A stretch of 64,000 bases of DNA from JAFALK01 sp042701975 (GCA_042701975.1 CP170561.1:744001-808000); one strand, 5' to 3'. Numbered from the stretch's first letter, positions 24,560-34,091 are shown. Translations and numbers: made by a program. Notes: generated by a model not told the origin, from the letters alone.

Positions 24560-25510
24560 TCAGTTCAACGCGACGCTGGCGCCGAGCAAGGCCGCCTCGT
24601 CGCTGGCCTGCACCAGCAGCGTAGGAATCGCCGACAGGTAGTTGGCGAATCGCCCCTTGGCCTCGAAATGCTGGCGGAACAGCGCCTGGTCGAAGGCCGA
24701 GCCCAGCTGCGGCACGATGCCGCCGCCCACGTACACACCACCGCGCGCACCCAGCGTCAGCGCCAGGTTGCCGGCCGCCTGGCCGAGGAAGGCGCTGAAG
24801 TGCTTCAGCGCCCGCACGGCGGTGGCATCCGTGCCGTCGCGTGCGGCAACGCCGATCTCGCGGGCCGTGGCCAGGGTCGGTTCGGCACCCTGCAGCTGCA
24901 TCAGCGCGCGGTAGAGGTTCTCGATGCCTTGGCCGGACAGCACACGCTCGGCCGAGACGTGCTGGAAGCGGTCGCGCAGCGCGCGCAACAGGTCTTCTTC
25001 CTCGATGGACGTGGCGGCGATGGTGACGTGGCCACCCTCGCCCGCCAGCGGCACCCAGGCATGGCCCGCGGGCAGCAGACCCGACACGCCAAGACCCGTG
25101 CCCGCGCCCAGCAGCGCCAGCGGCGCACTGGCCACGGCCGTGCCGCCGCCGATGGGCGTGAAGGCCTCGGCGGGCAGCGCCGGCAGCGAAAGCGCCAGGG
25201 CGGTGAAGTCGTTGATGACCAGCAAGCGCTGGGCGCCCAGCGAGGTCTTCATCGCGTCGATGGAGAACGCCCAGGCGTTGTTCGTCATCGCCACGCGATC
25301 GCCGGTGATCGGCGTGGCGATGCCGATGGCCACGTCGCGCGGCTTTTCCAGCCCACGCTCCTTCAGGTGATGGCGCAGCGCGTCTTCCAGCGAAGGGAAA
25401 TCGGCACAGGCATAGCGGCCTGTTTCGACGAGTGGCTGACCCGGCGCGGCTTGGCTGGCAAAGCGTGCATGGGTACCTCCGATATCGGCCAGAAGACGCG
25501 GCAGTTTCAC
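24560..25510 (-). CDS. glk: Glucokinase
   Basis: The 316-residue kinase begins KLPRLLADIGGTHARFA, the phosphate-binding motif of the Glk family. It continues with VINDFTALALSLPAL, GAGTGLGVSGLLP, GEGGHVTIAA and the C-terminal GARGGVYVGGGIVPQ block. It phosphorylates glucose with ATP in the cytosol. Upstream on the same strand lie a GH1 beta-glucosidase gene and a LacI regulator, so glucose released from beta-glucosides would be fed into glycolysis. The spacing to the GH1 gene is 55 bases. Confidence 0.93.
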   Translation of the reverse strand: MKLPRLLADIGGTHARFASQAAPGQPLVETGRYACADFPSLEDALRHHLKERGLEKPRDVAIGIATPITGDRVAMTNNAWAFSIDAMKTSLGAQRLLVINDFTALALSLPALPAEAFTPIGGGTAVASAPLALLGAGTGLGVSGLLPAGHAWVPLAGEGGHVTIAATSIEEEDLLRALRDRFQHVSAERVLSGQGIENLYRALMQLQGAEPTLATAREIGVAARDGTDATAVRALKHFSAFLGQAAGNLALTLGARGGVYVGGGIVPQLGSAFDQALFRQHFEAKGRFANYLSAIPTLLVQASDEAALLGASVALN

Positions 25511-25565
25511 GAGCAGACTCTTCTTTGAAAGTGGGTGTGGGCTCGAACTTTAGCGGCTCTTGCGT

Positions 25566-26907
25566 TCAGCCACCTTTGTGCGCGGCGATCATGGCGCGGT
25601 ACCAGTGGGCGCTGTCCTTGGGCGTGCGCACCTGGGTGGCGTAATCCACATGGAAGATGCCGAAGCGCTTGGCGTAGCCGGAGTTCCACTCGAAGTTGTC
25701 GAGCAGACTCCAGTAGAAGTACCCGCGCACGTCGGCACCCAGCTCGTTCGCCCGCGCCACGGCTTGCAGGTGCAGGCTCAGGTAGTCGATGCGCGCCTGA
25801 TCGTGCACGGCGCCATCGGCGGCCACAACGTCCGGATTCGCCATGCCGTTCTCGGTGATGAGGATGGGCGGCGGCGTGTATTCGCGGGTGATGCGCACCA
25901 GGTGCTGCGTCAGCGCCAGCGGGGTAAATCTCCCAGCCCATGTCAGTGAAGCCGAGCTTGCCCGGCGCGGGCACCGGAGGGCTCTTGGTGCTGAAGAAGC
26001 CGCGCGTGTAGAAGTTGATGCCTAGGAAATCCATCGGCTGCAGCACGATGGCCATGTCACCGGGCTCGATCTTCGGCGCGTCGGCGCCCAGCCATTCGAT
26101 GATGTCGGCCGGGTAGCAGCCGCGGAACACGGCGTCCATGTACCAGCGCACATTGGTGCCGTCGTCGATGCGGGTGAGCGTGCGGTCAGCCTCGGTGTCT
26201 TCGGCCGGGAAGCTGGGCGTGTGGTTGAGCACGATGCCGAGCTTGCACTTCGTGACCGCGCGCATGGCCTGGATCGCGGCGCCGTGCGACATCATCAGGT
26301 GGTGAGAGACCTGGTAGGCCTCGGCGCGGCTCTTGCGGCCGGGCGCGAACTGGCCCTTCTCGTAGCCCAGCGTGGCCGTGCACCAGGGTTCGTTGTGCGT
26401 GGCAATTGATGCCAGCCGGCTGCCGAAACGGCGGGCCACCTCGGCGGCGTAGGCGGCAAAGCGCGGCACGACTTCGCGCGAGAGCCAGCCGCCGATGCGT
26501 TCGTCCAGCGCCTGCGGCAAGTCCCAGTGGTAGAGCGTGCAGTGAGCCTCGATGCCGTTGGCGCGCAGCTCTTCGATCAGCCGGTCGTAGAACGCGAAGC
26601 CTTCCTCGTTCCATGCGCCCTCGCCGTCCGGCTGCACGCGCGGCCAGGAGATCGAGAAGCGGTAGGCCTTCAGGCCCAGCCACTTCATGCGGGCCACGTC
26701 GTCCTTGAACAGGCGGACGTGGTCGCAGGCGACGTCGATGTTGGAGCCGTCGTTGATGGCGCCGGGCTGACGGCAGAAGCGGTCCCAGATGGATTCGCCC
26801 TTGCCGCCTTCGAAGGCAGCGCCCTCGATCTGGGCGGAGCTGGTGGCGGAGCCCCAGACGAAGTCGGGGCCGAACGAGGCGGCAATGCGCTGCGGATCTT
26901 GGCTCAT
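25566..26907 (-). pseudogene. Beta-glucosidase (glycoside hydrolase family 1), frameshifted
   Basis: The gene reads as a GH1 enzyme from DFVWGSATSSAQIEGA through the acid/base motif IATHNEPWC to GWEIYP near 25925. It then continues in another frame from ALTQHLVRITREY through the nucleophile motif ILITENGM and DNFEWNSGYAKRFGIF to the stop. One extra base, most simply a G within CCCGCTGGCGCTG (about 25910-25924), explains the break. With it removed the protein would have about 446 residues, normal for GH1, with both catalytic glutamates. It is either a recent pseudogene or a sequencing error. It is likely part of a lacI-bgl-glk unit. Confidence 0.87.
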
Positions 26908-26990
26908 GAGCGGACGGTGTCTCCTGACGTTGTCGTTATGTGTTGTCGCTATAGGGTCAGCCCAGCGCCTGCCTCAGCCTGAGCGGGTGC

Positions 26991-27020
26991 ATGGTAGGCA
27001 AGCATGGACAACGTTGTCAA
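26991..27020 (-). promoter_or_regulatory. Candidate promoter and LacI-type operator upstream of the GH1 gene
   Basis: On the minus strand TTGACA (27015-27020) and TACCAT (26991-26996) are separated by 18 bases. The -35 overlaps the perfect 12-base palindrome GACAACGTTGTC (27007-27018), whose AACGTT centre is typical of LacI/GalR-family operators. Two more copies of the half-site GTTGTCG lie at 26929-26935 and 26942-26948, close to the GH1 start. Repression by the LacI protein encoded next to it is the simple reading. Confidence 0.6.
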
Positions 27021-27084
27021 TGGCTTGAACACTAAGTAAAAACCGATGTTCGCCCCGCCCGATCGGCGGCCTGGCGGATTGGAC

Positions 27085-28161
27085 TCAGCGCGGAGGAGCG
27101 GCTGTGGAGTGGCGCACGATCAGCTCGTGCGGCAGGATGCGGTGCGGCGCCGCCCCTTGCTGCGACGCCGGCGGCGTGATCAGCATGTCCACCGCCACGC
27201 GGGCCATGTCAGCCAGCGGCTGACGCACGGTGGTCAAGGGCGGCCACACGAGGCTGGCCGAGGGGCTGTCGTCGAAGCCGACGATGGAGAGGTCCTGCGG
27301 CACCGACAGGCCCAGGCGCTGCGCCGCGGCGAGCACGCCCAGCGCCATGTCGTCGTTGGCCGCAAACACGGCCGTGGGCCGCACGCGGCGAGAGAGCAAC
27401 TGGTGCGCACCTTCGACACCGCTGTTGACGTTGAAGTCGCCCTGATAGACCAGCTCGGGATCGACGGGCAGCTTGTGCTGCTTCATCGCGTTGAGAAAGC
27501 CCTGGTAGCGCTGGCCTGCCGCGGCCTGGTCGGAAGCGCCCTTGATGTGGGCGATGCGCTTGTGGCCCAGGCTGATGAGCAGGTTGGTGACTTCCTCGGC
27601 CGCATGCACGTCGTCCATGCCCACCGAGGGCAGCGCGGCCTGCATGCGCGCACGCGCCGTACGCTGGCCCGGATGCGTGCCGGGCGAGACCAGCACGCAG
27701 GGCGTGGCCGTGGCGCGCAGCGCTTCCAGCACCTTCGGGTTGTCGCACAGCGGCGGCGTCAGCACCATGCCGTCGGGCCGCAGCGCCAGCACCATGTGCT
27801 CGATCTGCTGCTGCAGGTCGGGCGAGTCGTTGTGCAGGGATTCGACGACGAGGTGATAGCCGGCCTCGCGGCAGCGCAGCGTGGCGCCCTGCTGCACACC
27901 GCCCACGTAGGCGGCAGAAGGGTCGTAGTACAGCAGGCCGATCAGGAAGCTGCGCGCGCCGGCCAGGCTGCGCGCCGAGAGCTTGGGCCGGTACTTGAGT
28001 TCGGCCACCACCTCGAGCACGCGCTCGCGCGTCTTGACGTTGACGCCGGGCTCCTGGTTGAGCACGCGGGAGACGGTCTTGATCGACACGCCGGCCTGCT
28101 CGGCCACGTCGATGATGGTGGGGGCGGCGCCGGGGGCGCGTGCGGGTCGGCTCGTTGCCAA
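27085..28161 (-). CDS. LacI-family transcriptional regulator
   Basis: The regulator has an N-terminal helix-turn-helix (PTIIDVAEQAGVSIKTVSRVLNQEPGVNVKTRE-type block). A periplasmic-binding-protein-like effector domain follows (SFLIGLLYYDPSA, YHLVVESLHNDSPDLQQQI, RPTAVFAANDDMALGVL, DLSIVGFDDSP). The start is uncertain: no Met lies near the HTH, and a TTG at 28161 (358 residues) is preferred over a TTG at 28227. It precedes the GH1 and glk genes on the same strand and probably senses a sugar or beta-glucoside, acting at the palindrome at 27007-27018. Confidence 0.88.
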   Translation of the reverse strand: MATSRPARAPGAAPTIIDVAEQAGVSIKTVSRVLNQEPGVNVKTRERVLEVVAELKYRPKLSARSLAGARSFLIGLLYYDPSAAYVGGVQQGATLRCREAGYHLVVESLHNDSPDLQQQIEHMVLALRPDGMVLTPPLCDNPKVLEALRATATPCVLVSPGTHPGQRTARARMQAALPSVGMDDVHAAEEVTNLLISLGHKRIAHIKGASDQAAAGQRYQGFLNAMKQHKLPVDPELVYQGDFNVNSGVEGAHQLLSRRVRPTAVFAANDDMALGVLAAAQRLGLSVPQDLSIVGFDDSPSASLVWPPLTTVRQPLADMARVAVDMLITPPASQQGAAPHRILPHELIVRHSTAAPPR

Positions 28162-28244
28162 GGGCGTTCTCGTTCTCTTGCAGAGACTGCGGCTGCTTGC
28201 GCAGCGGGTGCGCGAACTGTGCCACAAGCCGGCGCGCCAATGAC

Positions 28245-28277
28245 AACGGCCGAGGCCCTTGCGGGTCCTCGGCCGTT
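28245..28277 (-). terminator. Hairpin downstream of the HU gene
   Basis: AACGGCCGAGG (28245-28255) and CCTCGGCCGTT (28267-28277) form a perfect 11-base-pair stem with an 11-base loop. It lies about 40 bases past the HU stop on the minus strand. The U-tract is weak (GTTGTCATTGG), so termination may be partial. Confidence 0.6.
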
Positions 28278-28319
28278 TCGCTTTCCGTTCATCGCACTGT
28301 TGTCAGTGCGAATTCCGAA

Positions 28320-28676
28320 TTACTTCTTCTTGGCCTTGGCGGCGGGCTTGGCAGCCTTGGCGGGCTTGGCAGCAGCCTTCTCGGCCTTGCGAGCAGCAGC
28401 CTTGGGGTCCACGGCGGCCTTGAAGCCAGCGCCCGGGGTGAACTTGGGCAGCTTGGCAGCGGCGATCTTGATCTTCTCGCCGGTGCTGGGGTTCACGCCG
28501 GTGCGAGCTGCGCGGGCGTGCTGCTTGAAGGAGCCGAAGCCGGGGATGGACACCACGCCGCCCTTCTTGACGGTCGTGACCACGGCTTCCAGCAGGGTCT
28601 CGACGATACGGCCAGCTTCGGCCTTGGTCAGTTCATGCTTGCCAGCCAGGTGCTCGATCAGTTCAGTCTTGTTCAT
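28320..28676 (-). CDS. hup: HU-family DNA-binding protein with lysine/alanine-rich tail
   Basis: The 118-residue protein begins MNKTELIEHLAGKHELTKAEA and has the HU beta-arm region (VSIPGFGSFKQHARAARTGVNPSTGEKI). The HU core ends near residue 92. A tail of PAKAAKPAAKAKKK type follows, common in Burkholderiales HU variants and resembling eukaryotic H1 tails. It compacts and bends DNA as a dimer. It stands alone with its own hairpin terminator. Confidence 0.92.
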   Translation of the reverse strand: MNKTELIEHLAGKHELTKAEAGRIVETLLEAVVTTVKKGGVVSIPGFGSFKQHARAARTGVNPSTGEKIKIAAAKLPKFTPGAGFKAAVDPKAAARKAEKAAAKPAKAAKPAAKAKKK

Positions 28677-28827
28677 TCAGAGTTCTCGTCTCATTGAAAT
28701 GCCCGACGATCACGGGCGGAGCGCATTCTCTACGAAAAAACGAGCGCAATGCCGATGGACAAAGGGAAAAACCTGAGGCGCCTCGCGCGCAGGCTGCTGA
28801 ACATGCACGAAATCGCGGGAGACGTTC

Positions 28828-29637
28828 ATGAACATCGTGCTGGCACACGGCTATCTGGGCTACGGTGAAGCCGCCGCCCGATACAAACTCTTGCCGTATT
28901 TCCGAGACGTGGCGCCGCATCTGCGGGCGATGGGCCACACCGTCTTCCAGCCCACGGTGCCACCGACCGGCACGATCGAGGCACGCAGCCTGGAGCTGGC
29001 GCGCCAGTTGCGCATGCGGTTCCCGGACCCGTCGTCCGTTCTTCACGTGATCGCGCACAGCATGGGCGGCCTGGACACGCGGCGCGTGCTGGAACGCGAC
29101 AGCGATCTGCGGCGCCGGATCAAGTCGCTGGTGTGCATTGCCACACCGCACCTCGGCTCGCCCGTTGCGAGTGCCTTGACCACGCAGAACTCTTTTGCAG
29201 CCGGGCTGGGATTGCTGACGCCGGCGGGCTTTGCGGGTGCGGTCAAACTCGATCGCGGGGCGCTTGCCGATCTTGCCGGTCACCCCACGCTGCAAGCGCT
29301 CGATGTCGAGGACCAGACTGTGCGCTACGTCGACATCGCGTGCGACGGGCGCAAGATCCCCATCGGGTCGCCGCTGTTCCTGCTGGTCCGGGCGATTGGC
29401 GGGATTGGCAAGCAGGTGGTCAACGATGGCGTGGTGCTGCAGACCTCAGCGCAGGTGAGCAAGCCCGCGAACGATCCGGTTCAGCATGAGCACTGGCCCC
29501 TGTGGCCGGTAGACCATGGCGGCGCGATCGGGTGGGCCACCAACTGGCCGGACTTCAGCCTGCCCGTGGCGCCGCCGCCGCCGGACCATCTGCAGCGGTA
29601 CGAGAAGATCGTCGAGCGACTGATCTCGGGCCACTGA
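28828..29637 (+). CDS. Triacylglycerol lipase-like alpha/beta hydrolase
   Basis: The 269-residue protein has the lipase oxyanion block IVLAHGYLGYGEA and the nucleophile elbow IAHSMGGLDTRR (Ser at about residue 75). The context CIATPHLGSPVAS is typical of lipase family I. A possible catalytic His lies in EHWPLWPVDHGGAIGW. There is no signal peptide, so it is cytosolic as read. Lipases of this group act on medium or long acyl esters. It converges with tRNA-Leu across a terminator. Confidence 0.82.
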   Translation: MNIVLAHGYLGYGEAAARYKLLPYFRDVAPHLRAMGHTVFQPTVPPTGTIEARSLELARQLRMRFPDPSSVLHVIAHSMGGLDTRRVLERDSDLRRRIKSLVCIATPHLGSPVASALTTQNSFAAGLGLLTPAGFAGAVKLDRGALADLAGHPTLQALDVEDQTVRYVDIACDGRKIPIGSPLFLLVRAIGGIGKQVVNDGVVLQTSAQVSKPANDPVQHEHWPLWPVDHGGAIGWATNWPDFSLPVAPPPPDHLQRYEKIVERLISGH

Positions 29638-29649
29638 GACGCGCCAACG

Positions 29650-29676
29650 AAAAAGGCCAGCACTTTCGTGCTGGCC
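29650..29676 (-). terminator. Intrinsic terminator after tRNA-Leu
   Basis: GGCCAGCAC (29655-29663) and GTGCTGGCC (29668-29676) form a nine-base-pair stem with a TTTC loop. On the minus strand it is followed by TTTTT (29650-29654). It ends the tRNA transcript and may also stop transcription from the lipase gene on the plus strand, where only a weak T-tract follows. Confidence 0.85.
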
Positions 29677-29686
29677 TTCTCAATCT

Positions 29687-29771
<85 letters not shown>

Positions 29772-29818
29772 AGGTGCTTCGGTCACTTCCGAAGAGGCGC
29801 GACTATAGCATGAGAAAT

Positions 29819-32461
29819 TCAAGTCGCCGGCTCTTCCTCCGCGAGCGAAGAGAGATTCTCGCTGTGGGTCGGTGCGGGCGCGGGCGCAAAGCGCCGCTCC
29901 ACAAAGGTGTTGGCCACGCGGCGCGATCGATCGAGGTAGCTCGACCAGATCGCCGCCGACAGCAAGGCGCGGAACCACTCCGCGCCGCTGCCCGTGCTGC
30001 CCGTGCTGCCGGTCTGGGCCACGGGCAACAGATGCACGAGCACTGCATCGACACCGGTGAAGACCACGACCGTCCACATCAGGGCCATCATCAGCCGCGG
30101 GAAGCTGCTGCGCCGGCGGCAGAACAGCACGAGCAGCAAGCCCGCGCCGATCACGAAGGTGAGCACCGCGGCGAGCTCGATCAGCATGACGGGCGCCCAC
30201 AGCGCGTGATAGGCCTCTCCTCCGGGCGTGGTGAGGACGTTCCAGCTGTCGATCGAGTAGGCGGGCAGAATGCCGGCCAGTTCGGAGACGCCCATGCCCA
30301 AGCGAACGAGCAGACCGAAGCCCAGCAACAGCAGCCAGCCACCGAGGCCGCGAGGACCATCAGGGTAGACGGACAAGGACGGCGCGGGGTCCCATTGGTA
30401 CAGGCGCCATGCGCCGCGCGCCAGGGCGGCAAGTAGCCCCAGGCCGATCACCAGCACCGGCCAGTTGACGCCTCCTGCGCCCGTGCCGCCGCCTGCGCCC
30501 TGTGCCTGCAGGTCGTACAGCGTGTAGCCGAGCGAATTCTTGGCGCGATTGATCTTGTCGTTGTAGTCCTGGGCCTCGAGCGCGGGCACTTCGTCGTCCA
30601 GGCTCTTGTAGGCCTCGGTCACGACGACCTTGTCGGCGCTGGGCCAGGTCACCTTGCTGCGGTATTCGAAGCCGGGGCCGGCGATGTGCGCGTCCGAGGG
30701 CTTGCCGCCCCAACCGCGCGGCAGGCGCATTTCGCTGCTGACTTCCACATCCATCGGATAGGCCAGCTGCAAGGGCGCGGTGCGCCGCGGCTTGCCCGTG
30801 GTCTTGAGGTACTCGTTCAGCTCGCCGGAGAAGATCGCCGCCTGCAGCCGCTTGTCGTCCTTGGGCCGGTGCCACAGTTCGGGCACGCTGTAGTGCTCGA
30901 TCGTGACGAGCTCGTTGCGCGTCGTGTCGTCCTGGACCTGCAGCGGCGCGGCCACGCTGATTCCCGGGTAGTAGCCAGCGTAGAAGTTCAGGTAGGCCTT
31001 CTGCAGATCCTCGCGGCTCTGACGGTCCAGGTCCGCGCGCAGCCGATCCGCGGCGGCGCCGGCGTGCACGGCGCGCACCTGCATGCTGGCGGGCTTGGCC
31101 GCGCCGCCGGTGGCATCGATGCTGACTTGCATGCGGCGCTTGCCGAGCGCCGCTTCGGGCCTGGCCATGGCCTCCAGTCCGTGCGCCTGCGGGTCGATGA
31201 CCAGGGCCTGCCGGTAGTCGGCCTGGGCGATGGTGTCGAGCGTGCCGTATTGCGTGGCGCGCGTGGGATCGAGCCAGTAGCTGCGGGCGCCGATCTTCAC
31301 CTTGACGATGACGTGATCGAACTGGACCGGCGAGGGCATCACCCCGGCCAGCGCCTGTCGGCTGCTCGTGTTGACCAGGGCTGGAGAAGCCTCGATGCCC
31401 AGACTGCGCAGCAGGGCCGTCAGCAGCAGCGCCTTGTCCTTGCAGTCGCCGAAGCGGCGATGGAAGACGAGTTCGGGCGCGCGCGGCGCATAGGAGCCTT
31501 CGCCGATCTCGATGCCCAGGTAGCGGACCTTGCCCTGCACGAGCCGCAGCGCCTCGGCGGTGCGCTCTTCATCACTCGCGGCCGTCTTGCGCAGCGTGTC
31601 GCGCTCACGTTCGAGCTCCGGCCCGAGCTGGGCAGGCAGGCGATAGAGCGGCAGCGCCCAGCTCACCACGTCACCCCATTTCAGCGAGTCGCCCCACTCG
31701 ACGTGCGGATAGGGATCGAACGAGGCCGGCGCGTCGTCCTCGACCTTCAGCGCCGGCTGGTGGCGGCGCTCCCAGATGAGCTCGCGGTAGCCACCGCCCG
31801 CATCGGCCGTCTTCGGGGCTTCCGCACCGTTGGCGGCCAGGCTCTGAAGCTCGCGCTGCTGCGGCCAAAGCAGGCGGCAGCTCACGCGCTCGACGGGCAG
31901 CGAGAACTGCAGGTCGCAACGGCCGTAGCGGATGTTGGCCAGCGCCGGATTGCCGCCTTCGATCGTGTAGTCGTAGTCCACGATGTCGCCGACGCGGATG
32001 TCTTCCAGCACCAGGTGGGCCGTGCGGCGGCCATCGAGGATGCGCGCTTCCAGATCGCGTTCGCGCTGCAGCAGCTGGATAGCGGCGGGACGCAGCTTGT
32101 CGACCACGCCATTGGCGCGCCGCACCTGGACGTGGTGCAGGATCAGGCGCTGATAGCTGGGCGCGAAATCAATGCTGATCTCGGAAGACTCGGCCAGCTG
32201 GCTCTCGTACTGGACCCGCTGGACAAAATGCCGGTAGGTGGCCACCGTGCCCGGCGCGACCCGCGTCTGCCGATCCACAAGCAGGTACTGAACGCCCTCG
32301 CCTTCGGGCGTCACCGGCAGCGGCGCTGGGGCTTGCAGGGGGCGCACCCAATCGGGAACGGCTCCGACCAGCGAGGCCGCCTGGGCAAACTCGCCGGCAC
32401 CGAAGGCAGCGGTGAAGGCGAAGAAGAGGAAGGCGCGCGCCTTCAAACATTGGAACAACAT
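29819..32461 (-). CDS. DUF3857/transglutaminase-like protein with C-terminal DUF2569-type membrane domain
   Basis: The 880-residue protein has an N-terminal signal peptide (FLFFAFTAAFGAGEFAQA). A DUF3857 beta-rich domain follows (about 60-260; YDYTIEGGNPALANIRY). A transglutaminase-like core has the Cys in FGDCKDKALLLTALLRSLG and the His/Asp blocks FDHVIVKV and YWLDPTR. After a beta domain, helices begin near residue 660. The last part (GGWLLLLGFGLLVRLGM, then several more helices) looks like DUF2569. So a periplasmic catalytic part is tethered to a C-terminal inner-membrane bundle. Substrate and role are unknown. It has no operon partner. Confidence 0.82.
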   Translation of the reverse strand: MLFQCLKARAFLFFAFTAAFGAGEFAQAASLVGAVPDWVRPLQAPAPLPVTPEGEGVQYLLVDRQTRVAPGTVATYRHFVQRVQYESQLAESSEISIDFAPSYQRLILHHVQVRRANGVVDKLRPAAIQLLQRERDLEARILDGRRTAHLVLEDIRVGDIVDYDYTIEGGNPALANIRYGRCDLQFSLPVERVSCRLLWPQQRELQSLAANGAEAPKTADAGGGYRELIWERRHQPALKVEDDAPASFDPYPHVEWGDSLKWGDVVSWALPLYRLPAQLGPELERERDTLRKTAASDEERTAEALRLVQGKVRYLGIEIGEGSYAPRAPELVFHRRFGDCKDKALLLTALLRSLGIEASPALVNTSSRQALAGVMPSPVQFDHVIVKVKIGARSYWLDPTRATQYGTLDTIAQADYRQALVIDPQAHGLEAMARPEAALGKRRMQVSIDATGGAAKPASMQVRAVHAGAAADRLRADLDRQSREDLQKAYLNFYAGYYPGISVAAPLQVQDDTTRNELVTIEHYSVPELWHRPKDDKRLQAAIFSGELNEYLKTTGKPRRTAPLQLAYPMDVEVSSEMRLPRGWGGKPSDAHIAGPGFEYRSKVTWPSADKVVVTEAYKSLDDEVPALEAQDYNDKINRAKNSLGYTLYDLQAQGAGGGTGAGGVNWPVLVIGLGLLAALARGAWRLYQWDPAPSLSVYPDGPRGLGGWLLLLGFGLLVRLGMGVSELAGILPAYSIDSWNVLTTPGGEAYHALWAPVMLIELAAVLTFVIGAGLLLVLFCRRRSSFPRLMMALMWTVVVFTGVDAVLVHLLPVAQTGSTGSTGSGAEWFRALLSAAIWSSYLDRSRRVANTFVERRFAPAPAPTHSENLSSLAEEEPAT

Positions 32462-32578
32462 CGATCGAGACTCCCTGCTGCTGCAGCCTGTCTGCTGCAG
32501 GCTCCGCGGGATTCTCGATGAACAGCCCCAGGCGGCGACTCGGGTCGCCTACCTAGGGGCAAGCGCGCAGGCGTTGGC

Positions 32579-34078
32579 TCAGACGTCGAACTTCACGCCT
32601 TGCGCGAGCGGCAGTTCGCGCGAGTAGTTCACCGTGTTGGTGGTGCGGCGCATGTAGGCCTTCCATGCATCGGAGCCGCTCTCGCGACCGCCGCCGGTTT
32701 CCTTCTCGCCGCCGAAGGCGCCACCGATCTCGGCGCCGCTGGTGCCGATGTTGACGTTGGCGATGCCGCAGTCGGAACCGCTGGCGCTCATGAAGGCCTC
32801 GGCCTCGCGCACATCGTTCGTGAAGATCGCGGAGGACAGGCCTTGCGGCACGTCGTTCTGCAGCGCGATGGCCTCCTCCAGCGTCTTGTACTTCAGCGTG
32901 TAGAGGATGGGCGCGAAGGTCTCGTGGCGGACGATGTCCGTCTGCGCCGGCATGCGCGCCAGGGCCGGCACGGCATAGAAGGCGCCGGGGTATTTGTCGG
33001 CCAGCGCACGTTCGCCGCCGCTGACCTCGCCGCCCTGTTCGCGTGCCGCCTTCAGCGCGGCTTGCATGCCGTCGAAGGCGGCCTTGTCGATCAGCGGGCC
33101 GATCAGGTGACCGGCCACGGTCGGGTCGCCGATCTTGAGCTGGGCGCGGGCGCGGTCGAGGCGCGAAACGAGTTCGTCGTGGATCGACTCATGCGCGATC
33201 ACGCGACGCGTCGTCGTGCAACGCTGGCCGGCCGTGCCGTAGGCGCCGAAGAGGATGCCGCGCACCGCGAGGTCCAGGTCGGCGCTGGGCGTGACGATGA
33301 TGGCGTTGTTGCCGCCGAGCTCCAGCAGGCAGCGGCCGAAGCGCGCGGCCACGCGCGGACCGACAGCGCGGCCCATGCGGGTGGAGCCGGTGGCAGAGAC
33401 GAGCGCCACGCGCGCGTCGTCCACCATCGCTTCGCCGACCGCAGCGCGGCCATTGAGCACTTGCGAGAGGTGGGCGGGCGCGCCTGCGTAGCGGGCAACG
33501 GCCTTCTCGAACAGCGCCTGCGTGGCGAGGGCCGTCAGCGGCGTCTTCTCGCTCGGCTTCCAGATGCAGGTGTCGCCACAGACCAGCGCCAGCGCACTGT
33601 TCCAGGCCCACACGGCCACGGGGAAGTTGAAGGCGCTGATGATGCCGACCACGCCGAGCGGCAGGTACTGCTCCATCATGCGGTGGCCGGGGCGTTCGCT
33701 GGCGATGGTCAGACCGTGCAGCTGGCGCGAGAGGCCAACGGCGAAGTCGCAGATGTCGATCATCTCCTGGACTTCGCCCTCGCCCTCGCTGCTGACCTTG
33801 CCGGCTTCGAGCGAGACCAGGCGGGCCAGGGCCGTCTTGTTGGCGCGCAGCTCTTCGCCGAAGAGGCGCACGAGCTCGCCGCGCTTCGGGGCGGGCACGG
33901 TGCGCCATTGCAAGAAGGCCTCGTGCGCTCGGGCCACGGCGGCCGTCATGTCGGCGGCGCTGGCTTCGTGCACGGCGCCGATCTGGGCGCCGTCGATGGG
34001 GGAGCGGACCTGCAGCGTGCCGCCCGTGAAAGCGGATGCGGCAACGCCGAGGGAGGAGAGGAGTTCGTTCGTGTTCAT
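32579..34078 (-). CDS. amaB: Aldehyde dehydrogenase, aminoadipate-semialdehyde (piperideine-6-carboxylate) type
   Basis: The 499-residue NAD(P)-dependent dehydrogenase begins MNTNELLSSLGVAAS. Catalytic blocks are FNFPVAVWAWN, KPSEKTPLTAL, LLELGGNNAII (general base Glu) and GTAGQRCTTTRR (nucleophile Cys). The ALDH7 style (GGGRESGSDAWKAYMRRTTNTVNYS) matches alpha-aminoadipic semialdehyde dehydrogenase of lysine breakdown. A seven-codon longer start exists but M8 follows better. It sits 13 bases behind a lysine dehydrogenase-like gene, so the pair would turn lysine into aminoadipate. Confidence 0.88.
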   Translation of the reverse strand: MNTNELLSSLGVAASAFTGGTLQVRSPIDGAQIGAVHEASAADMTAAVARAHEAFLQWRTVPAPKRGELVRLFGEELRANKTALARLVSLEAGKVSSEGEGEVQEMIDICDFAVGLSRQLHGLTIASERPGHRMMEQYLPLGVVGIISAFNFPVAVWAWNSALALVCGDTCIWKPSEKTPLTALATQALFEKAVARYAGAPAHLSQVLNGRAAVGEAMVDDARVALVSATGSTRMGRAVGPRVAARFGRCLLELGGNNAIIVTPSADLDLAVRGILFGAYGTAGQRCTTTRRVIAHESIHDELVSRLDRARAQLKIGDPTVAGHLIGPLIDKAAFDGMQAALKAAREQGGEVSGGERALADKYPGAFYAVPALARMPAQTDIVRHETFAPILYTLKYKTLEEAIALQNDVPQGLSSAIFTNDVREAEAFMSASGSDCGIANVNIGTSGAEIGGAFGGEKETGGGRESGSDAWKAYMRRTTNTVNYSRELPLAQGVKFDV

Positions 34079-34091
34079 GACGCGATTGTCC

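Noticed and set aside
26908..27084. Possible small gene between the GH1 and LacI genes
   Set aside because: The region has no convincing start and ribosome site. It is better explained by the promoter and operator.
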